DNA from: Methylocystis parvus OBBP
GTDB lineage: Bacteria; Pseudomonadota; Alphaproteobacteria; Rhizobiales; Beijerinckiaceae
Direction: 5' to 3'
Assembly: GCF_027571405.1 (NCBI RefSeq)
Contig: NZ_CP092968.1
Span: 496,001 to 560,000, forward strand
Length of the DNA stretch: 64,000 nucleotides
The position numbers were made by a program, and so were the translations under genes. Below, piece after piece: positions 43,091 to 51,670 of this stretch (positions are counted from its first letter, which is position 1; each line of letters begins with the position of its first letter). A model generated the notes under the pieces. The model was not told the origin of the DNA, made no database searches, and was given only the letters and a program-made list of their open reading frames with translations.

Positions 43091-43498
43091 TCAAACCCCC
43101 CGGCGAAAAGCGTGCGGCATTTCCGTCTGGCGACGCTCGACCATCACGTCGATCATGCGTTCGGCGCCGCGATCGCGGGCTTCCTGGCTCTGCGCCTTGG
43201 CGAGCTCTTCGCCTGCTTCCTTGAACTGGGCTTCCGCCTCTTCCAGCTGACCGCGCAATTCGTTGAGTGAGGCAACAATGTTGTCGCGCCGCGCGCGCGC
43301 GGCGCGGGCGTAGGTCGGATAGGCGAAATGATTGGGGTCAGAAATGTTGGCGCGCTGCTCTTCATGCGAGATTTCGCGGTCGAGATCGTTCGACATGCGC
43401 GTAAATTCCGCAATCATGGTGTTGAGCTGCACGACGCGCCGGCGCTTTTCTTCCGCTTGAAAGCGTTTCAGGCGGACAAGTGTATCCCGCGACTTCAT
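43091..43498 (-). CDS. FliJ-like coiled-coil protein
   Basis: A 135-residue, almost wholly helical protein: 'MKSRDTLVRLKRFQAEEKRR', 'EFTRMSNDLDREISHEEQRA' and 'LNELRGQLEEAEAQFKEAGE', predicted coiled coil throughout. The start and length fit the FliJ family in Hyphomicrobiales (flagellar export ATPase regulator). No flagellar operon is nearby, so it may be the isolated FliJ-like gene that this order often keeps apart from flagellar clusters. Convergent with the MNIO-partner gene. Confidence 0.65.
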   Translation of the reverse strand: MKSRDTLVRLKRFQAEEKRRRVVQLNTMIAEFTRMSNDLDREISHEEQRANISDPNHFAYPTYARAARARRDNIVASLNELRGQLEEAEAQFKEAGEELAKAQSQEARDRGAERMIDVMVERRQTEMPHAFRRGV

Positions 43499-43720
43499 GC
43501 CTTGGACTCCGTTACGCGACGCTTATGCAAAACAAACTGTTAACTCCGCGAGACGAGTTAAATATGCCTGCGGTAAGTTGCTCTTTGGTTACCGCGTTAG
43601 AAAAATCCGAAGGGTATCGGACGCCGCCGCCGCGGCGCCCTAAATGGGGCGAGGGGCCGACAGCGCGCGCCAGCTCTCACACAATGCGCGCTTCCACTCG
43701 AAATCGAGGAGGCGAAGCCT

Positions 43721-44185
43721 ATGCGGTCCATTGCACTCACGATCGGCGCCCTTTGCGCCTTTGGCGGCGCCGCGCTGGCGGATGTCAGCGGCCTTCGCCG
43801 CGCCGACGGACTCGATTGGCGGCCAGCCCCGTCAGATCTGCCGAGCGGCGCCGAAGTCGCGGTGCTCTACGGCGATCCCATGTCGTCCGGCCCCTTCGTC
43901 GTGCGGCTGCGGGCGCCGGCGGGTTATCAGGTCGCGGCGCATAAGCATCCGGATCTGGAAACCATCACCGTAATCTCGGGCGTGCTCCGTTACGGCGAAG
44001 GCCAGCGGCTCGATCCGCGTTCCGAGGCCTTCGTCCATGCGGGCGATTTCTTCGCCGCCCCGGCCGGCATGAGCCACTGGATCGCGATCAATGAAGACGC
44101 GGTGATACAGGTGAGCGGAACGGGGCCGTGGAAGATCGACTATATCGATCCGCGCGATAGGCCGCGCGCCGCGCAGTTGAATTAA
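43721..44185 (+). CDS. Secreted cupin-domain protein
   Basis: A 154-residue protein with a signal peptide (1-20, ending GAALADV) and one cupin barrel: motif 1 'YQVAAHKHPDLETITVISG' (metal-ligand His, His, Glu) and motif 2 'FFAAPAGMSHWIAINEDAVI'. Such exported single cupins are of unknown function. It is convergent with the pqq cluster, separated by a copy of the GTCATTGC-type repeat. Confidence 0.8.
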   Translation: MRSIALTIGALCAFGGAALADVSGLRRADGLDWRPAPSDLPSGAEVAVLYGDPMSSGPFVVRLRAPAGYQVAAHKHPDLETITVISGVLRYGEGQRLDPRSEAFVHAGDFFAAPAGMSHWIAINEDAVIQVSGTGPWKIDYIDPRDRPRAAQLN

Positions 44186-44202
44186 AGTCAGCCAAGCCGC
44201 TC

Positions 44203-44285
44203 GTATTTGCGAGCGAAGCGAGGCAATCCGGAGTCCGAACGACGCTCTGGATTGCTTCGTCGCATATGCTCCTCGCAATGACGAG
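44203..44285. repeat. GTCATTGCGAGCGAAGC-type interspersed palindromic repeat
   Basis: GCGAGCGAAGCGAGGCAATCC and the opposing GGATTGCTTCG...CTCGCAATGACG arms around a 20-base centre. Further copies lie after pqqDE, before moeA's start and after the NMNAT-Nudix gene. Confidence 0.65.
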
Positions 44286-44291
44286 TTGAGA

Positions 44292-45752
44292 TTACACAGA
44301 TTCCTCTGCGGGCGCGCTCTGCGGCGCGCCGCCGAAACGTCGGTAAATGTAAGCTGGCGGCGGCGCGTGCGACTCCGTCTCGGCGAAGGCGGCGAAGCGC
44401 GCATGGTCGGGCGAGAGATGGCAGGCGGGGTCGGTCGCCGCCGCGTCTCCCGCCACCGCCAGCGCCTGACAACGACAGCCGCCATAGTCGATCTCGCGGC
44501 GATCGCAGCTTCTGCACGGCTCTTTCATCCACTCTACGCCGCGATAGGCGTTGAAGGCGGCGCCGTTGCGCCAGATGTCGCCGAGGTCACGCGTGCGCAC
44601 GTCGTCGAAAGTCAGATGCGGAATGGTCTGCGCCGCGTGGCAGGGCAGGGCCTTGCCGGAGGGCGTGACGACCATGATCGATCGGCCCCAGCCGCCCGTG
44701 CATTGCTTCGGCCGCGTGGCGTAGTGATCGTGGATGACGAAGTCGAAATTGAGCACGCCCTGCAATCGCTTCTTCGCCGCGTCGACAATACCGACCGTCT
44801 CCATGAACGTCTCGCGCGTGGGGATCAGCGCCGCGCGGTTCTCCTGCGCCCAGGCGTAATATTGGATATGCGCGATCTCGATGCGCTGCGCGTCGACCTC
44901 GACGGCGAAGTCTATGATCTGCGGCAGATGCGCGATGTTCTGGCGGTGCATCGGCGCGTTGATGGTGAGGCCCATGCCGAGTTCGCGCGTCCAGCGCGCG
45001 ACGTCGCGCTTCTTCGGGACGCCGCCCTCGAAGGCCGAGATGCGGTCGGCGCTTTCCGGAACCACGTCCTGTATCGAGACCTGCACATGGTCGAGGCCGA
45101 TCCGCGCGAGGCGCTCCAGCTTCTCGCGCGTCAGCAGCACGGCCGACGTGACCAGATTCGTATAGAGCCCCGCTTCGACGGCGTAAGTCAGTATCTCTTC
45201 GAGATCGCGCCGCGCCGTGGGTTCGCCGCCGGAAAGATGCAGTTGCAGCGCGCCGATCGAGGCCGCCTGACGAAACGTCTCGCCCCATTGCGCCGCCGTC
45301 ATCTCGACATTGGATTTCTCGAGCTCCAGCGGATTGGAGCAGTAAGGGCATTGAAGCGGGCAGCGATGCGTCAGCTCGGCGAGCAGCCCCGCCGGCCCGC
45401 CTGCGAAGGGCGCGACGGACGACGCGAAATCGGAGAGCTTGGGCGGCGAGAAAAGATCGACGCCGTCGCGCAGCAGCCGCTTGTCGGCGAGACCCTGCAG
45501 CAGGTTCGTGACGTCGCGCGTAATGACGTCGAGCGGCGCCTTGTATTGCGCCGCCAGACGCGCGCAAAGCTCGGCGATGGTCGTCTCGCCATCGATGGCC
45601 TTCAGGACAATGAGGCCGATCGGGTCGAGCTCATAGGCGCGCTCGGGCGCGAGAATGACGGTGCGTTGACGCGCGCGGTCGTCATGCAGCCGTGCATAGC
45701 GCGTGAAAGCGGGGCGGGAGTCCGGGCCGATGATGTAGCGAGAAGTCGTCAT
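44292..45752 (-). CDS. pqqE: PqqD-PqqE fusion (PQQ peptide chaperone and radical SAM enzyme)
   Basis: A 486-residue protein. Residues 1-95 are a PqqD domain ('VILAPERAYELDPIGLIVLK', 'TIAELCARLAAQYKAP'), which binds the PqqA leader. From about 120 it is PqqE: the radical SAM cysteines in 'HRCPLQCPYCSN', 'QLHLSGGEPTARRDLEEIL' and C-terminal cluster cysteines in 'PCRSCDRREIDYGGCRCQ'. PqqE joins the Glu and Tyr side chains of PqqA, the first step in PQQ synthesis. PqqD is usually separate or fused to PqqC in methylotrophs such as Methylobacterium. It is the last gene of the minus-strand pqqBC-DE set. Confidence 0.95.
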   Translation of the reverse strand: MTTSRYIIGPDSRPAFTRYARLHDDRARQRTVILAPERAYELDPIGLIVLKAIDGETTIAELCARLAAQYKAPLDVITRDVTNLLQGLADKRLLRDGVDLFSPPKLSDFASSVAPFAGGPAGLLAELTHRCPLQCPYCSNPLELEKSNVEMTAAQWGETFRQAASIGALQLHLSGGEPTARRDLEEILTYAVEAGLYTNLVTSAVLLTREKLERLARIGLDHVQVSIQDVVPESADRISAFEGGVPKKRDVARWTRELGMGLTINAPMHRQNIAHLPQIIDFAVEVDAQRIEIAHIQYYAWAQENRAALIPTRETFMETVGIVDAAKKRLQGVLNFDFVIHDHYATRPKQCTGGWGRSIMVVTPSGKALPCHAAQTIPHLTFDDVRTRDLGDIWRNGAAFNAYRGVEWMKEPCRSCDRREIDYGGCRCQALAVAGDAAATDPACHLSPDHARFAAFAETESHAPPPAYIYRRFGGAPQSAPAEESV

Positions 45753-45796
45753 TCTTAACCCGGTCTTACTGGCGCCGCGTCGCCCGCTCCTTTTCC

Positions 45797-45875
45797 GTCA
45801 TTGCGCGCGAAGCGAAGCAATCCAGGGGCAGCTATTGTGGCTCTGGATTGCTTCGCTTCGCTCGCAATGACGGTG
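45797..45875. repeat. GTCATTGCGAGCGAAGC-type interspersed repeat
   Basis: Near-perfect inverted repeat: CCGTCATTGCGCGCGAAGC... opposes ...GCTTCGCTCGCAATGACGG with central AATCCAGGGGCAG...CTCTGGATT. Confidence 0.75.
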
Positions 45876-45884
45876 GGTGCCTGC

Positions 45885-46643
45885 TCATTCCCCCGGCCGC
45901 CACGCGCCCGGCGGGATCAGCCCCGGCGTGACGTAAGCGTGATGTAAGGCGTCGAGCTGCGCCCACAAGACGTCGCATTTGAAGCGCACCGCCGCGACGC
46001 AGGCTTCCTGCTCCTCGCGCGTGCGGGCGTTGTCCAGCACATAAGCGAGCGCGAATTCGGAGTCGCGCGGCGCCTGTGAGAGACGGCGCTTGAAATAGGC
46101 CATCACATGGTCGTCGACGAAATTGTAATTCTCCAGCATCCCGACGATGCGCTCGCGATGGATGGAGGGCGCGAAAAGTTCGGTCAGCGACGATGCGACC
46201 GCGATGACGAGCGGCTGCTCCACGACGAAGCGCACATAGGCTTCGACGGCGAATTTGGTGGCGGGCAGGGCGCCGCGGCGCGACGTCACATAGTCGCGCG
46301 GAAAGCCGAGCGCGTCGGTGAGCACCAGCCAGCGCTCGATGCCACCGCCTTCCTCGCCGAGGCCGTCATGGTCGTGGATGCGATGGATCCATTCGCGGCG
46401 CAGCTCGCGGTCATGCACGCGGCTCATGAAGGCCGCGTCCTTGCGCGGAACGGCCTCCTGATAGCAGTAGCGGTTGAGCGCCCAGGCGGCGACCTGATGC
46501 TTGGCGAGCTTGCCGCCATGCAGCAGCTTATGGAACTCGTGCTTGTCGTGATAGCGCTCGACGCCGACATTGCGGATCGCGGCTTCGAAATCGGCGCGTG
46601 AAAGCGGCGCGGCATCGCGCCAATCGGTCACGATCTGGTTCAT
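45885..46643 (-). CDS. pqqC: Pyrroloquinoline-quinone synthase PqqC
   Basis: A 252-residue PqqC: 'RYHDKHEFHKLLHGGKLAKH' near the N-terminus, 'RYCYQEAVPRKDAAFMSRVH', 'RREWIHRIHDHDG' and the active-site His-rich 'RRLSQAPRDSEFALAYVLD'. This cofactor-less oxidase carries out the final eight-electron oxidation and ring closure to PQQ. Its ATG overlaps the pqqB stop by four bases; pqqDE follows after a repeat-containing 130-bp gap. Confidence 0.96.
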   Translation of the reverse strand: MNQIVTDWRDAAPLSRADFEAAIRNVGVERYHDKHEFHKLLHGGKLAKHQVAAWALNRYCYQEAVPRKDAAFMSRVHDRELRREWIHRIHDHDGLGEEGGGIERWLVLTDALGFPRDYVTSRRGALPATKFAVEAYVRFVVEQPLVIAVASSLTELFAPSIHRERIVGMLENYNFVDDHVMAYFKRRLSQAPRDSEFALAYVLDNARTREEQEACVAAVRFKCDVLWAQLDALHHAYVTPGLIPPGAWRPGE

Positions 46644-47569
46644 AGCGTCACCTCCATGCCGTCCGCCCCGATCTCCCAGCCCGCCGCATTGACATCGGCG
46701 CGCTGCCTGGAGTCGGCGTCGAGAACCGGGTTCGAATTGTTGATGTGCACATAGATCTTGCGCGCGACGTCCAAAGTCGCGAAGGCGGCGACGGAGCCGT
46801 CCTCGCCGCTCATATTGATGTGGCCCATGCGCGAGCCTGTCTTGCCGAGCAGGCCCTGCTCGATCATCTCGTTCTCGTGATAGAGCGTGCCGTCGAAGAA
46901 GACGAGCGCCGCGCCGCGCAGGCGATTGGCGAGAGCCTCGTCGACTTTCGCGCAGCCGGGAACGTAAAAGAAGGACTTGCCCGTCTTCGTCTCGGCGATC
47001 TCGAAGCCGAGCGTGTCGCCGGCGCTCGTGCCGAAATTCGGCGCGTTCTTGTCCTCGAGATAGAGCGCGATCTTGCCCGGCACCGGGAAGGCGCGGATCG
47101 TGAGGCCGAGATCGACGCCGGCGCCTTTGAGCGGGATCGTTTCATCCATGCGCAATTCGATGCGCGGCACGAGCTGCGTCTGAAGGATGGTGAAGATCGG
47201 ATTGGCGCCGAGCGCCTGCAGTACGCGGCCGGCGGCATAGACGCTGAAAGGCTGCGCTTCGCGCAGATTCAAAAGGCCCGCGACGTGGTCGACGTCGCCA
47301 TTGGTGAGCGCCACGGCCTTGATCGGGCTCGCGCGGACGGGATCGCCTTCAGCGGGCGCGAGCTCGGGCGCGGCGGCGATCTGTTCGCGCAGATCGGGCG
47401 AGGCATTGAGCAGGATCCAATTGGCGCCGTCGGCGGAGACGGCGAGAGACGATTGCGTGCGCGGCGAAAAACCCGGCGCGCCGGCGCGCACCGCGCGGCA
47501 ATTGGCGCAATTGCAGTTCCATTGCGGGAAGCCGCCTCCGGCGCCCGAACCCAAAATTCTGATCCGCAT
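46640..47569 (-). CDS. pqqB: PQQ biosynthesis protein PqqB (metallo-beta-lactamase fold)
   Basis: A 309-residue protein with the typical N-terminus 'RIRILGSGAGGGFPQWNCNC' (Cys-rich zinc site) and metallo-hydrolase segments 'ALTNGDVDHVAGLLNLREAQ', 'GTLYHENEMIEQGLLGKTG' and the final 'KIYVHINNSNPVLDADSRQR'. PqqB is an iron-dependent hydroxylase acting on the PQQ precursor. It heads the minus-strand cluster; no pqqA-like ORF was found in the 475 bp upstream. Confidence 0.95.
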   Translation of the reverse strand: MRIRILGSGAGGGFPQWNCNCANCRAVRAGAPGFSPRTQSSLAVSADGANWILLNASPDLREQIAAAPELAPAEGDPVRASPIKAVALTNGDVDHVAGLLNLREAQPFSVYAAGRVLQALGANPIFTILQTQLVPRIELRMDETIPLKGAGVDLGLTIRAFPVPGKIALYLEDKNAPNFGTSAGDTLGFEIAETKTGKSFFYVPGCAKVDEALANRLRGAALVFFDGTLYHENEMIEQGLLGKTGSRMGHINMSGEDGSVAAFATLDVARKIYVHINNSNPVLDADSRQRADVNAAGWEIGADGMEVTL

Positions 47570-48044
47570 CGCGTTTCCTGACGCTCATCGAGGAGCGCCA
47601 TTCTCCCTTGTAAGACGACCGCGCAAACAGCTCTTTCGCCAGAGCGGCGCCCGATACCTCCCCTTTACGGGGAGGTCGGCGGGTCGCAGACCGCCGGGTG
47701 GGGTTCGCTTGAGCGATGGCGGCGGATCGAGTTTGACCCACCCGACCCCGCTTTCGCGGGGCCGCCCTCCCCGTAAAGGGGAGGGATTGTCTCACCCTCA
47801 GCGCCCGAGCAAATGACCCTGCTTGCCCGTTATCCTGTTCTTTTGGCCGCGCACTATGCACCCTCGGCGCGGCCGCGCAAGTGCGGCAAATTTGCAAGTT
47901 GTTAACTGAATGTCTCAACTTTTCAGTGTGCGGCGCGGCATGATCGCCCCGCTTTCGACGCTTTCTCGGGTAAGAACAATTTCCGGCGGGGACGTCTTCG
48001 GGAACGTAACTGTGCAAAAAATCCCGGTCGCGCTGGATCCGTAA
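47570..48044. other. Intergenic region upstream of pqqB with a palindromic module
   Basis: 475 bp between divergent pqqB and an esterase gene. It carries the palindromic module annotated separately. I searched it on the minus strand for a pqqA gene and found no 20-30 codon ORF with the conserved Glu-x3-Tyr. The pqqB promoter must lie at the left end. Confidence 0.5.
47657..47789. repeat. Palindromic module (inverted arrangement), second copy
   Basis: The same order as the module at 32.5 kb: CCTCCCC-TTTAC-GGGGAGG, GCGGTCTGC-type hairpin, CGGGTGGGG, spacer, CCCACCCGACCCCG, GCGGGG hairpin and CCCTCCCC-GTAAA-GGGGAGGG. Confidence 0.75.
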
Positions 48045-49220
48045 TTGCGCAAAGCTTCGCTCAAACTAACAGCCCTTGTCGCCGCGACGCTTCTCTCGGG
48101 CTGCGTCTCGGACGGCATGCGCGCGGTCGACGGCCATATCACCAACGCCGCCTCCTTCGTCTCGGGGCCGCAAGGCGAGCCCAATCGCGTGCCGCTCTTC
48201 ATCGCATCCACGCGGCGCAGCGAGGGTGCGACCGATGACGGGCGGCCGCATTTTTCGCTGACAGCCGTCGGCGTGCCGCAGAACCACCGGCCGGGCGCCG
48301 TCGAGCGGCCGAGCTTCGGGCAGTCCGACAGGCGTCGCCATTTCACCGTTCTCTCCAAACGCAATCTCGACGAGGAGGAGTTCTTCGACGAGATTGCGAC
48401 GCATCTTTCGGGGCGCGTCGGCAGTTCGCGCGACATTCTGCTCTATGTGCACGGCTTCAATACGAGCCATGACGAAGCGCGTTTCCGTCTGGCGCAGATC
48501 GTGGCGGATGGCGGCTTTTCAGGCGTTCCCGCGCTCTTCTCCTGGAATTCGCGCGGCGGCCTGTTCAATTACGAGTCCGACAAGGAGGCCGCGACCGTCT
48601 CGCGCGACGCGCTGGAGAAGGTCATACTGGCGCTCGCCAGGGAGCCGGGCGTCGGGCGCGTGCATATTCTCGCGCATTCCATGGGCTCATGGCTCACAAT
48701 GGAGACGCTGCGCGACGTCGCCCTTTCCGGCCATCCCGATCTCGACGGCAAGCTCGGCGAGGTGATGCTCGCCAATCCCGACATCGATCTCAACGTTTTC
48801 CGCCAGCAGGTCGCGCGTCTCGATCCGCATCGCGTCTCGATCTTCGTCGCCAATAATGACCGGGCGCTGGCGCTGTCTTCGCGCATCGCCGGCGATCGTC
48901 CGCGCCTTGGCGCGATGGACCCGGCGAAGCCCGAGGACAAGGCTGAACTCGACCGTCTCGGAATCGCCGTGCACGACATCTCGTCCTTTTCGACGGACTA
49001 TATCGGCCACGGCGCCTTCGCCGAGGCGCCGGATGTGGTCAAGAAAATCGGCGCCCATATCGCCGCCCCGCGCGCGAGCGACGCCGACAAGATGGCGATC
49101 CCGGATTTTCGCGGCGACGAGGTCGCGGGAACGACGAGCGTTCCCCAAACCCCGCCGCCGCCTCCATCTGTGGCGCAGAAGGTGGAGACCTCGCCGCTGC
49201 CGCCGGTAGCGGGCCGTTGA
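48045..49220 (+). CDS. Alpha/beta-hydrolase lipoprotein (DUF900 esterase type)
   Basis: A 391-residue protein with a lipoprotein signal: 'LTALVAATLLSGCVSDG', Cys20 as the lipidation site. The hydrolase core has 'DILLYVHGFNTSHDEARFRL' with the oxyanion strand, the nucleophile elbow 'ILAHSMGSWLTMETLRDV', and a late His in 'DYIGHGAFAEAPDVVKK'. A Pro-rich tail ends it. DUF900 hydrolases act on unknown esters, here probably at the outer membrane periplasmic face. The only in-frame start is a TTG just after a TAA. Confidence 0.82.
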   Translation: MRKASLKLTALVAATLLSGCVSDGMRAVDGHITNAASFVSGPQGEPNRVPLFIASTRRSEGATDDGRPHFSLTAVGVPQNHRPGAVERPSFGQSDRRRHFTVLSKRNLDEEEFFDEIATHLSGRVGSSRDILLYVHGFNTSHDEARFRLAQIVADGGFSGVPALFSWNSRGGLFNYESDKEAATVSRDALEKVILALAREPGVGRVHILAHSMGSWLTMETLRDVALSGHPDLDGKLGEVMLANPDIDLNVFRQQVARLDPHRVSIFVANNDRALALSSRIAGDRPRLGAMDPAKPEDKAELDRLGIAVHDISSFSTDYIGHGAFAEAPDVVKKIGAHIAAPRASDADKMAIPDFRGDEVAGTTSVPQTPPPPPSVAQKVETSPLPPVAGR

Positions 49221-49277
49221 AGTGTTGACTGAGGCGCGATAAATCTTACGCAAAGGCAATCGGTAGGCAGGCGTAAG

Positions 49278-49490
49278 ATGTCAGATACGGCGACGCTGTC
49301 GGTAAAGTTCCAGATTTCCATACCCAAGGCGGTCCGCGAAGCGCGCAAATGGAAAGCGGGCCAGTAGTTTGCGTTTATTCCAAAGGGGACGGGGGTGCTC
49401 CTGGTTCCCGTGCCGGAGCGTGACTCGCTGCGGGGCTTGGCGAAGGGCTCCAGGCCCGATGATTATCGCGACCGTAAAGACCGCTATTGA
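49278..49490 (+). pseudogene. AbrB/MazE-type antitoxin gene with in-frame amber stop
   Basis: The ATG frame reads 29 codons of a SpoVT/AbrB antitoxin ('ATLSVKFQISIPKAVREARK'), meets TAG at 49365-49367, and then continues in frame for about 40 further codons with family-like sequence ('FAFIPKGTGVLLVPVPERDS' and 'GLAKGSRPDDYRDRKDRY') up to a TGA that overlaps the toxin start. One base change would restore a 70-residue antitoxin. It would have been coupled to vapC by the TGATG overlap. Confidence 0.8.
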
Positions 49491-49867
49491 TGCTGGTCGT
49501 TGACATATCGGCGTGGATCGAATGGCTCATCGACTCCTCGACCGGGCGGGATCTTCAAGAGGAAATTCCCTCGCGCGAAGAATGGGTTGTGCCAACGATC
49601 GTTCAGCTTGAACTCGCGAAATGGCTTGTGAGGGAAGTTGGCGAGGACAAGGCCGATCAAGTGATCGCATTCACGCAACTCTGCCTGGTCGCGCCACTTG
49701 ATACGAAGCTGTCGCTGGCGGCCGCCGAGTTTTGCGCGAAACACAAGCTGGCTACTGCGGACGCAATCGTTTATGCGACGGCTTTGGATTACGATGCAAG
49801 TCTTCTTACTTGCGACGCGCACTTCAAGGATTTGCCGTCGGTCCGATACGTTCCAAAGCGGCCTTAG
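49490..49867 (+). CDS. vapC: VapC-like toxin (PIN-domain ribonuclease)
   Basis: A 125-residue PIN-domain protein: 'MLVVDISAWIEWLIDSS' with the first acidic residue, 'PTIVQLELAKWLVREVG' with the second (E), and 'LATADAIVYATALDYDASLL' and 'TCDAHFKD' with the last acidic residues. VapC toxins cleave RNA and are normally held by the antitoxin encoded just before; here that gene is broken. The toxin frame itself is intact. A TTG one codon earlier is an alternative start. Its end overlaps the pssA stop by four bases. Confidence 0.85.
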   Translation: MLVVDISAWIEWLIDSSTGRDLQEEIPSREEWVVPTIVQLELAKWLVREVGEDKADQVIAFTQLCLVAPLDTKLSLAAAEFCAKHKLATADAIVYATALDYDASLLTCDAHFKDLPSVRYVPKRP

Positions 49868-50688
49868 CTCGCTCCTGCGCTTCCCTCCGCCTTCTCCGCC
49901 TCCGCCTTCGCCAGCGCATTGTAGCGCTTCACGCTGAAGGGGATCATGGCGAGGAAGCCGATGCTGACCACCGCCAGCAGCTCCATCGGATAGATCGCGA
50001 GCAGCAGAGCCGTCACGCCGACGCCGAAGAGCACGGGGATGAGCAGATCGCGCGGGATGCGGCCGATGCGCTTGCCCGAGAAATGCGGAATGGTGCTCGC
50101 CATCAGGAAGGCGATGGCCAGGACATAGACGATGTAGAAGGGCACGAAGGCTTTGGAGGCCGGCAGCTCCAGCGCCGAGAAATGCAGATAGAGCGGCAGC
50201 AGCACGGTCACGGCGCCGGCGGGCGCGGGCATGCCGACAAAGAATTCCGCGTGCCACGCCGGTTTGCTCGGATCGTCCATCATCACGTTGAAGCGCGCGA
50301 GGCGCAGCGCGCCGGCGATGGCGAAGGCCAGCACGGCGAACCAGCCGAGACCCTTGATCTCGTGCAGCGCCCAGAGATAGAGCAGCAGGCCCGGCGCGAC
50401 GCCGAAATCGATGAAATCCGCAAGCGAATCCAGCTCGGCGCCGAAGCGCGACGTGCCCTTGATGGCGCGGGCGAGGCGTCCGTCGAGCCCGTCGAGCACC
50501 GCCGCCGCCATGACCGCCGTGACGGCCTTCACGAAGTCTTCCTCGATGGCGTAGCGGATGGCCGTGAGGCCCATGCAGAGCGCCAGCAGCGTCACGAGAT
50601 TGGGCAGCACCACGCGGATGGGAATGTTGCGGAAGCGCAGCCGCCGCAGCTCCATAGGCGATAGCTGGAAACCCTGGTCGTCGCTCAT
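49864..50688 (-). CDS. pssA: CDP-diacylglycerol-serine O-phosphatidyltransferase
   Basis: A 274-residue membrane protein with the CDP-alcohol phosphatidyltransferase signature 'DGLDGRLARAIKGTSRFGAE' followed by 'LDSLADFIDFGVAPG', and about seven helices. It forms phosphatidylserine from CDP-diacylglycerol and serine. The psd gene follows immediately upstream on the same strand (13-bp gap), so the two steps to phosphatidylethanolamine are co-transcribed. Confidence 0.93.
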   Translation of the reverse strand: MSDDQGFQLSPMELRRLRFRNIPIRVVLPNLVTLLALCMGLTAIRYAIEEDFVKAVTAVMAAAVLDGLDGRLARAIKGTSRFGAELDSLADFIDFGVAPGLLLYLWALHEIKGLGWFAVLAFAIAGALRLARFNVMMDDPSKPAWHAEFFVGMPAPAGAVTVLLPLYLHFSALELPASKAFVPFYIVYVLAIAFLMASTIPHFSGKRIGRIPRDLLIPVLFGVGVTALLLAIYPMELLAVVSIGFLAMIPFSVKRYNALAKAEAEKAEGSAGAS

Positions 50689-50701
50689 GTGCGTTCTCGC
50701 C

Positions 50702-51400
50702 TCAGCCCGTCTTGAAGGTCAGCGTGGGCGCATCCGCCGTGAGGTCGGCGAGGACCGTCTCGCCGGCGATGGCGCGCGCGCCGACCGCCACCATGGCGCG
50801 GGCGGATGACGGCATATAGACGTCCACGCGCGAGCCGAAGCGGATAAGGCCGAAACGCTCGCCGACGCCGAGGCTCTCGCCTTCCTTGGCGAAGCAGACG
50901 ATGCGGCGCGCAACGAGGCCCGCGATCTGCACGACGCCGAAGCGGCCGCGCGGCGTCTCGATGACGAGGCCGTTGCGCTCATTGTCCTCGGACGCCTTGT
51001 CGAGATCGGCGTTGACGAAGAGACCGGGCTTGTAGGCGATCTTCGCGATCCGTCCGGTGACGGGCGTGCGGTTCACATGGACGTCGAAGACGCTCATGAA
51101 GACGGAGATGCGTTGCAGCGGCTCCGCCCCCATGCCGAGCTCCGGCGGCGGCAGGAAGAAACCGATCGAACAGATCACGCCGTCGGCCGGCGAGACGACG
51201 AGCCCGTCCTTGAGCGGCGTGACGCGCGGCGGATCGCGGAAGAAATAGACGCACCAGGCCGTAGCGATGAAGCCGATCCAGCCCAGCGTGGGGGAAATCC
51301 AGTCGAGCACGAAGGCGGCGACGGCGAAACCCGCAATGAAGACATAGCCCTCTGGATGAATCGGCACGAGGACTTTGCGAACGGAATCGATGACGGACAT
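50702..51400 (-). CDS. psd: Phosphatidylserine decarboxylase
   Basis: A 232-residue Psd of the short alphaproteobacterial type. Membrane segments lie near the N-terminus ('[20 protein letters not shown]'), followed by '[10 protein letters not shown]', '[20 protein letters not shown]' and '[20 protein letters not shown]', ending with the pyruvoyl-forming '[11 protein letters not shown]' (autocleavage at Gly-Ser). It decarboxylates phosphatidylserine to phosphatidylethanolamine. The ATG chosen has GGGAG eight bases upstream. Confidence 0.93.
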   Translation of the reverse strand: MSVIDSVRKVLVPIHPEGYVFIAGFAVAAFVLDWISPTLGWIGFIATAWCVYFFRDPPRVTPLKDGLVVSPADGVICSIGFFLPPPELGMGAEPLQRISVFMSVFDVHVNRTPVTGRIAKIAYKPGLFVNADLDKASEDNERNGLVIETPRGRFGVVQIAGLVARRIVCFAKEGESLGVGERFGLIRFGSRVDVYMPSSARAMVAVGARAIAGETVLADLTADAPTLTFKTG

Positions 51401-51521
51401 GGGCAGGCTCCCGTTGCGCGATTCTTGAGCGGCGGACGGACGCCTCTTTGCCATGTTGCAGCGCCAAAGTCACGGGCGGCGGTCCAGTTCTTCAGAGCAG
51501 CCGGGTGAAGATCGACAGTCC

Positions 51522-51652
51522 TCGCCCTCATGCTGAGGAGCCGCCGAAGGTGGCGTCTCGAAGCACGAGGGCGCGCGCCAGATTTCGGCAAATGAAGGTT
51601 CCTCGTCCTTCGAGACGCGAGCTTCGCGCGCTCCTCAGGATGAGGAAACCTT
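51522..51652. repeat. Interspersed palindromic repeat (CCTCATCCTGAGGAGC type)
   Basis: CCCTCATGCTGAGGAGC... GGCGTCTCGAAGCACGAGGG opposes CCTCGTCCTTCGAGACGC...GCTCCTCAGGATGAGG. The motif is a dispersed repeat commonly seen between genes in alphaproteobacterial genomes. It lies between psd and moeA. Confidence 0.7.
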
Positions 51653-51670
51653 CACCTGATCGCTTTGTCC

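Noticed and set aside
47915..48040. Possible pqqA on the minus strand upstream of pqqB, with a short end containing EIVLTRESVESG
   Set aside because: No Glu-x3-Tyr motif, no suitable start codon, and the frame is part of a longer shadow of the esterase gene.
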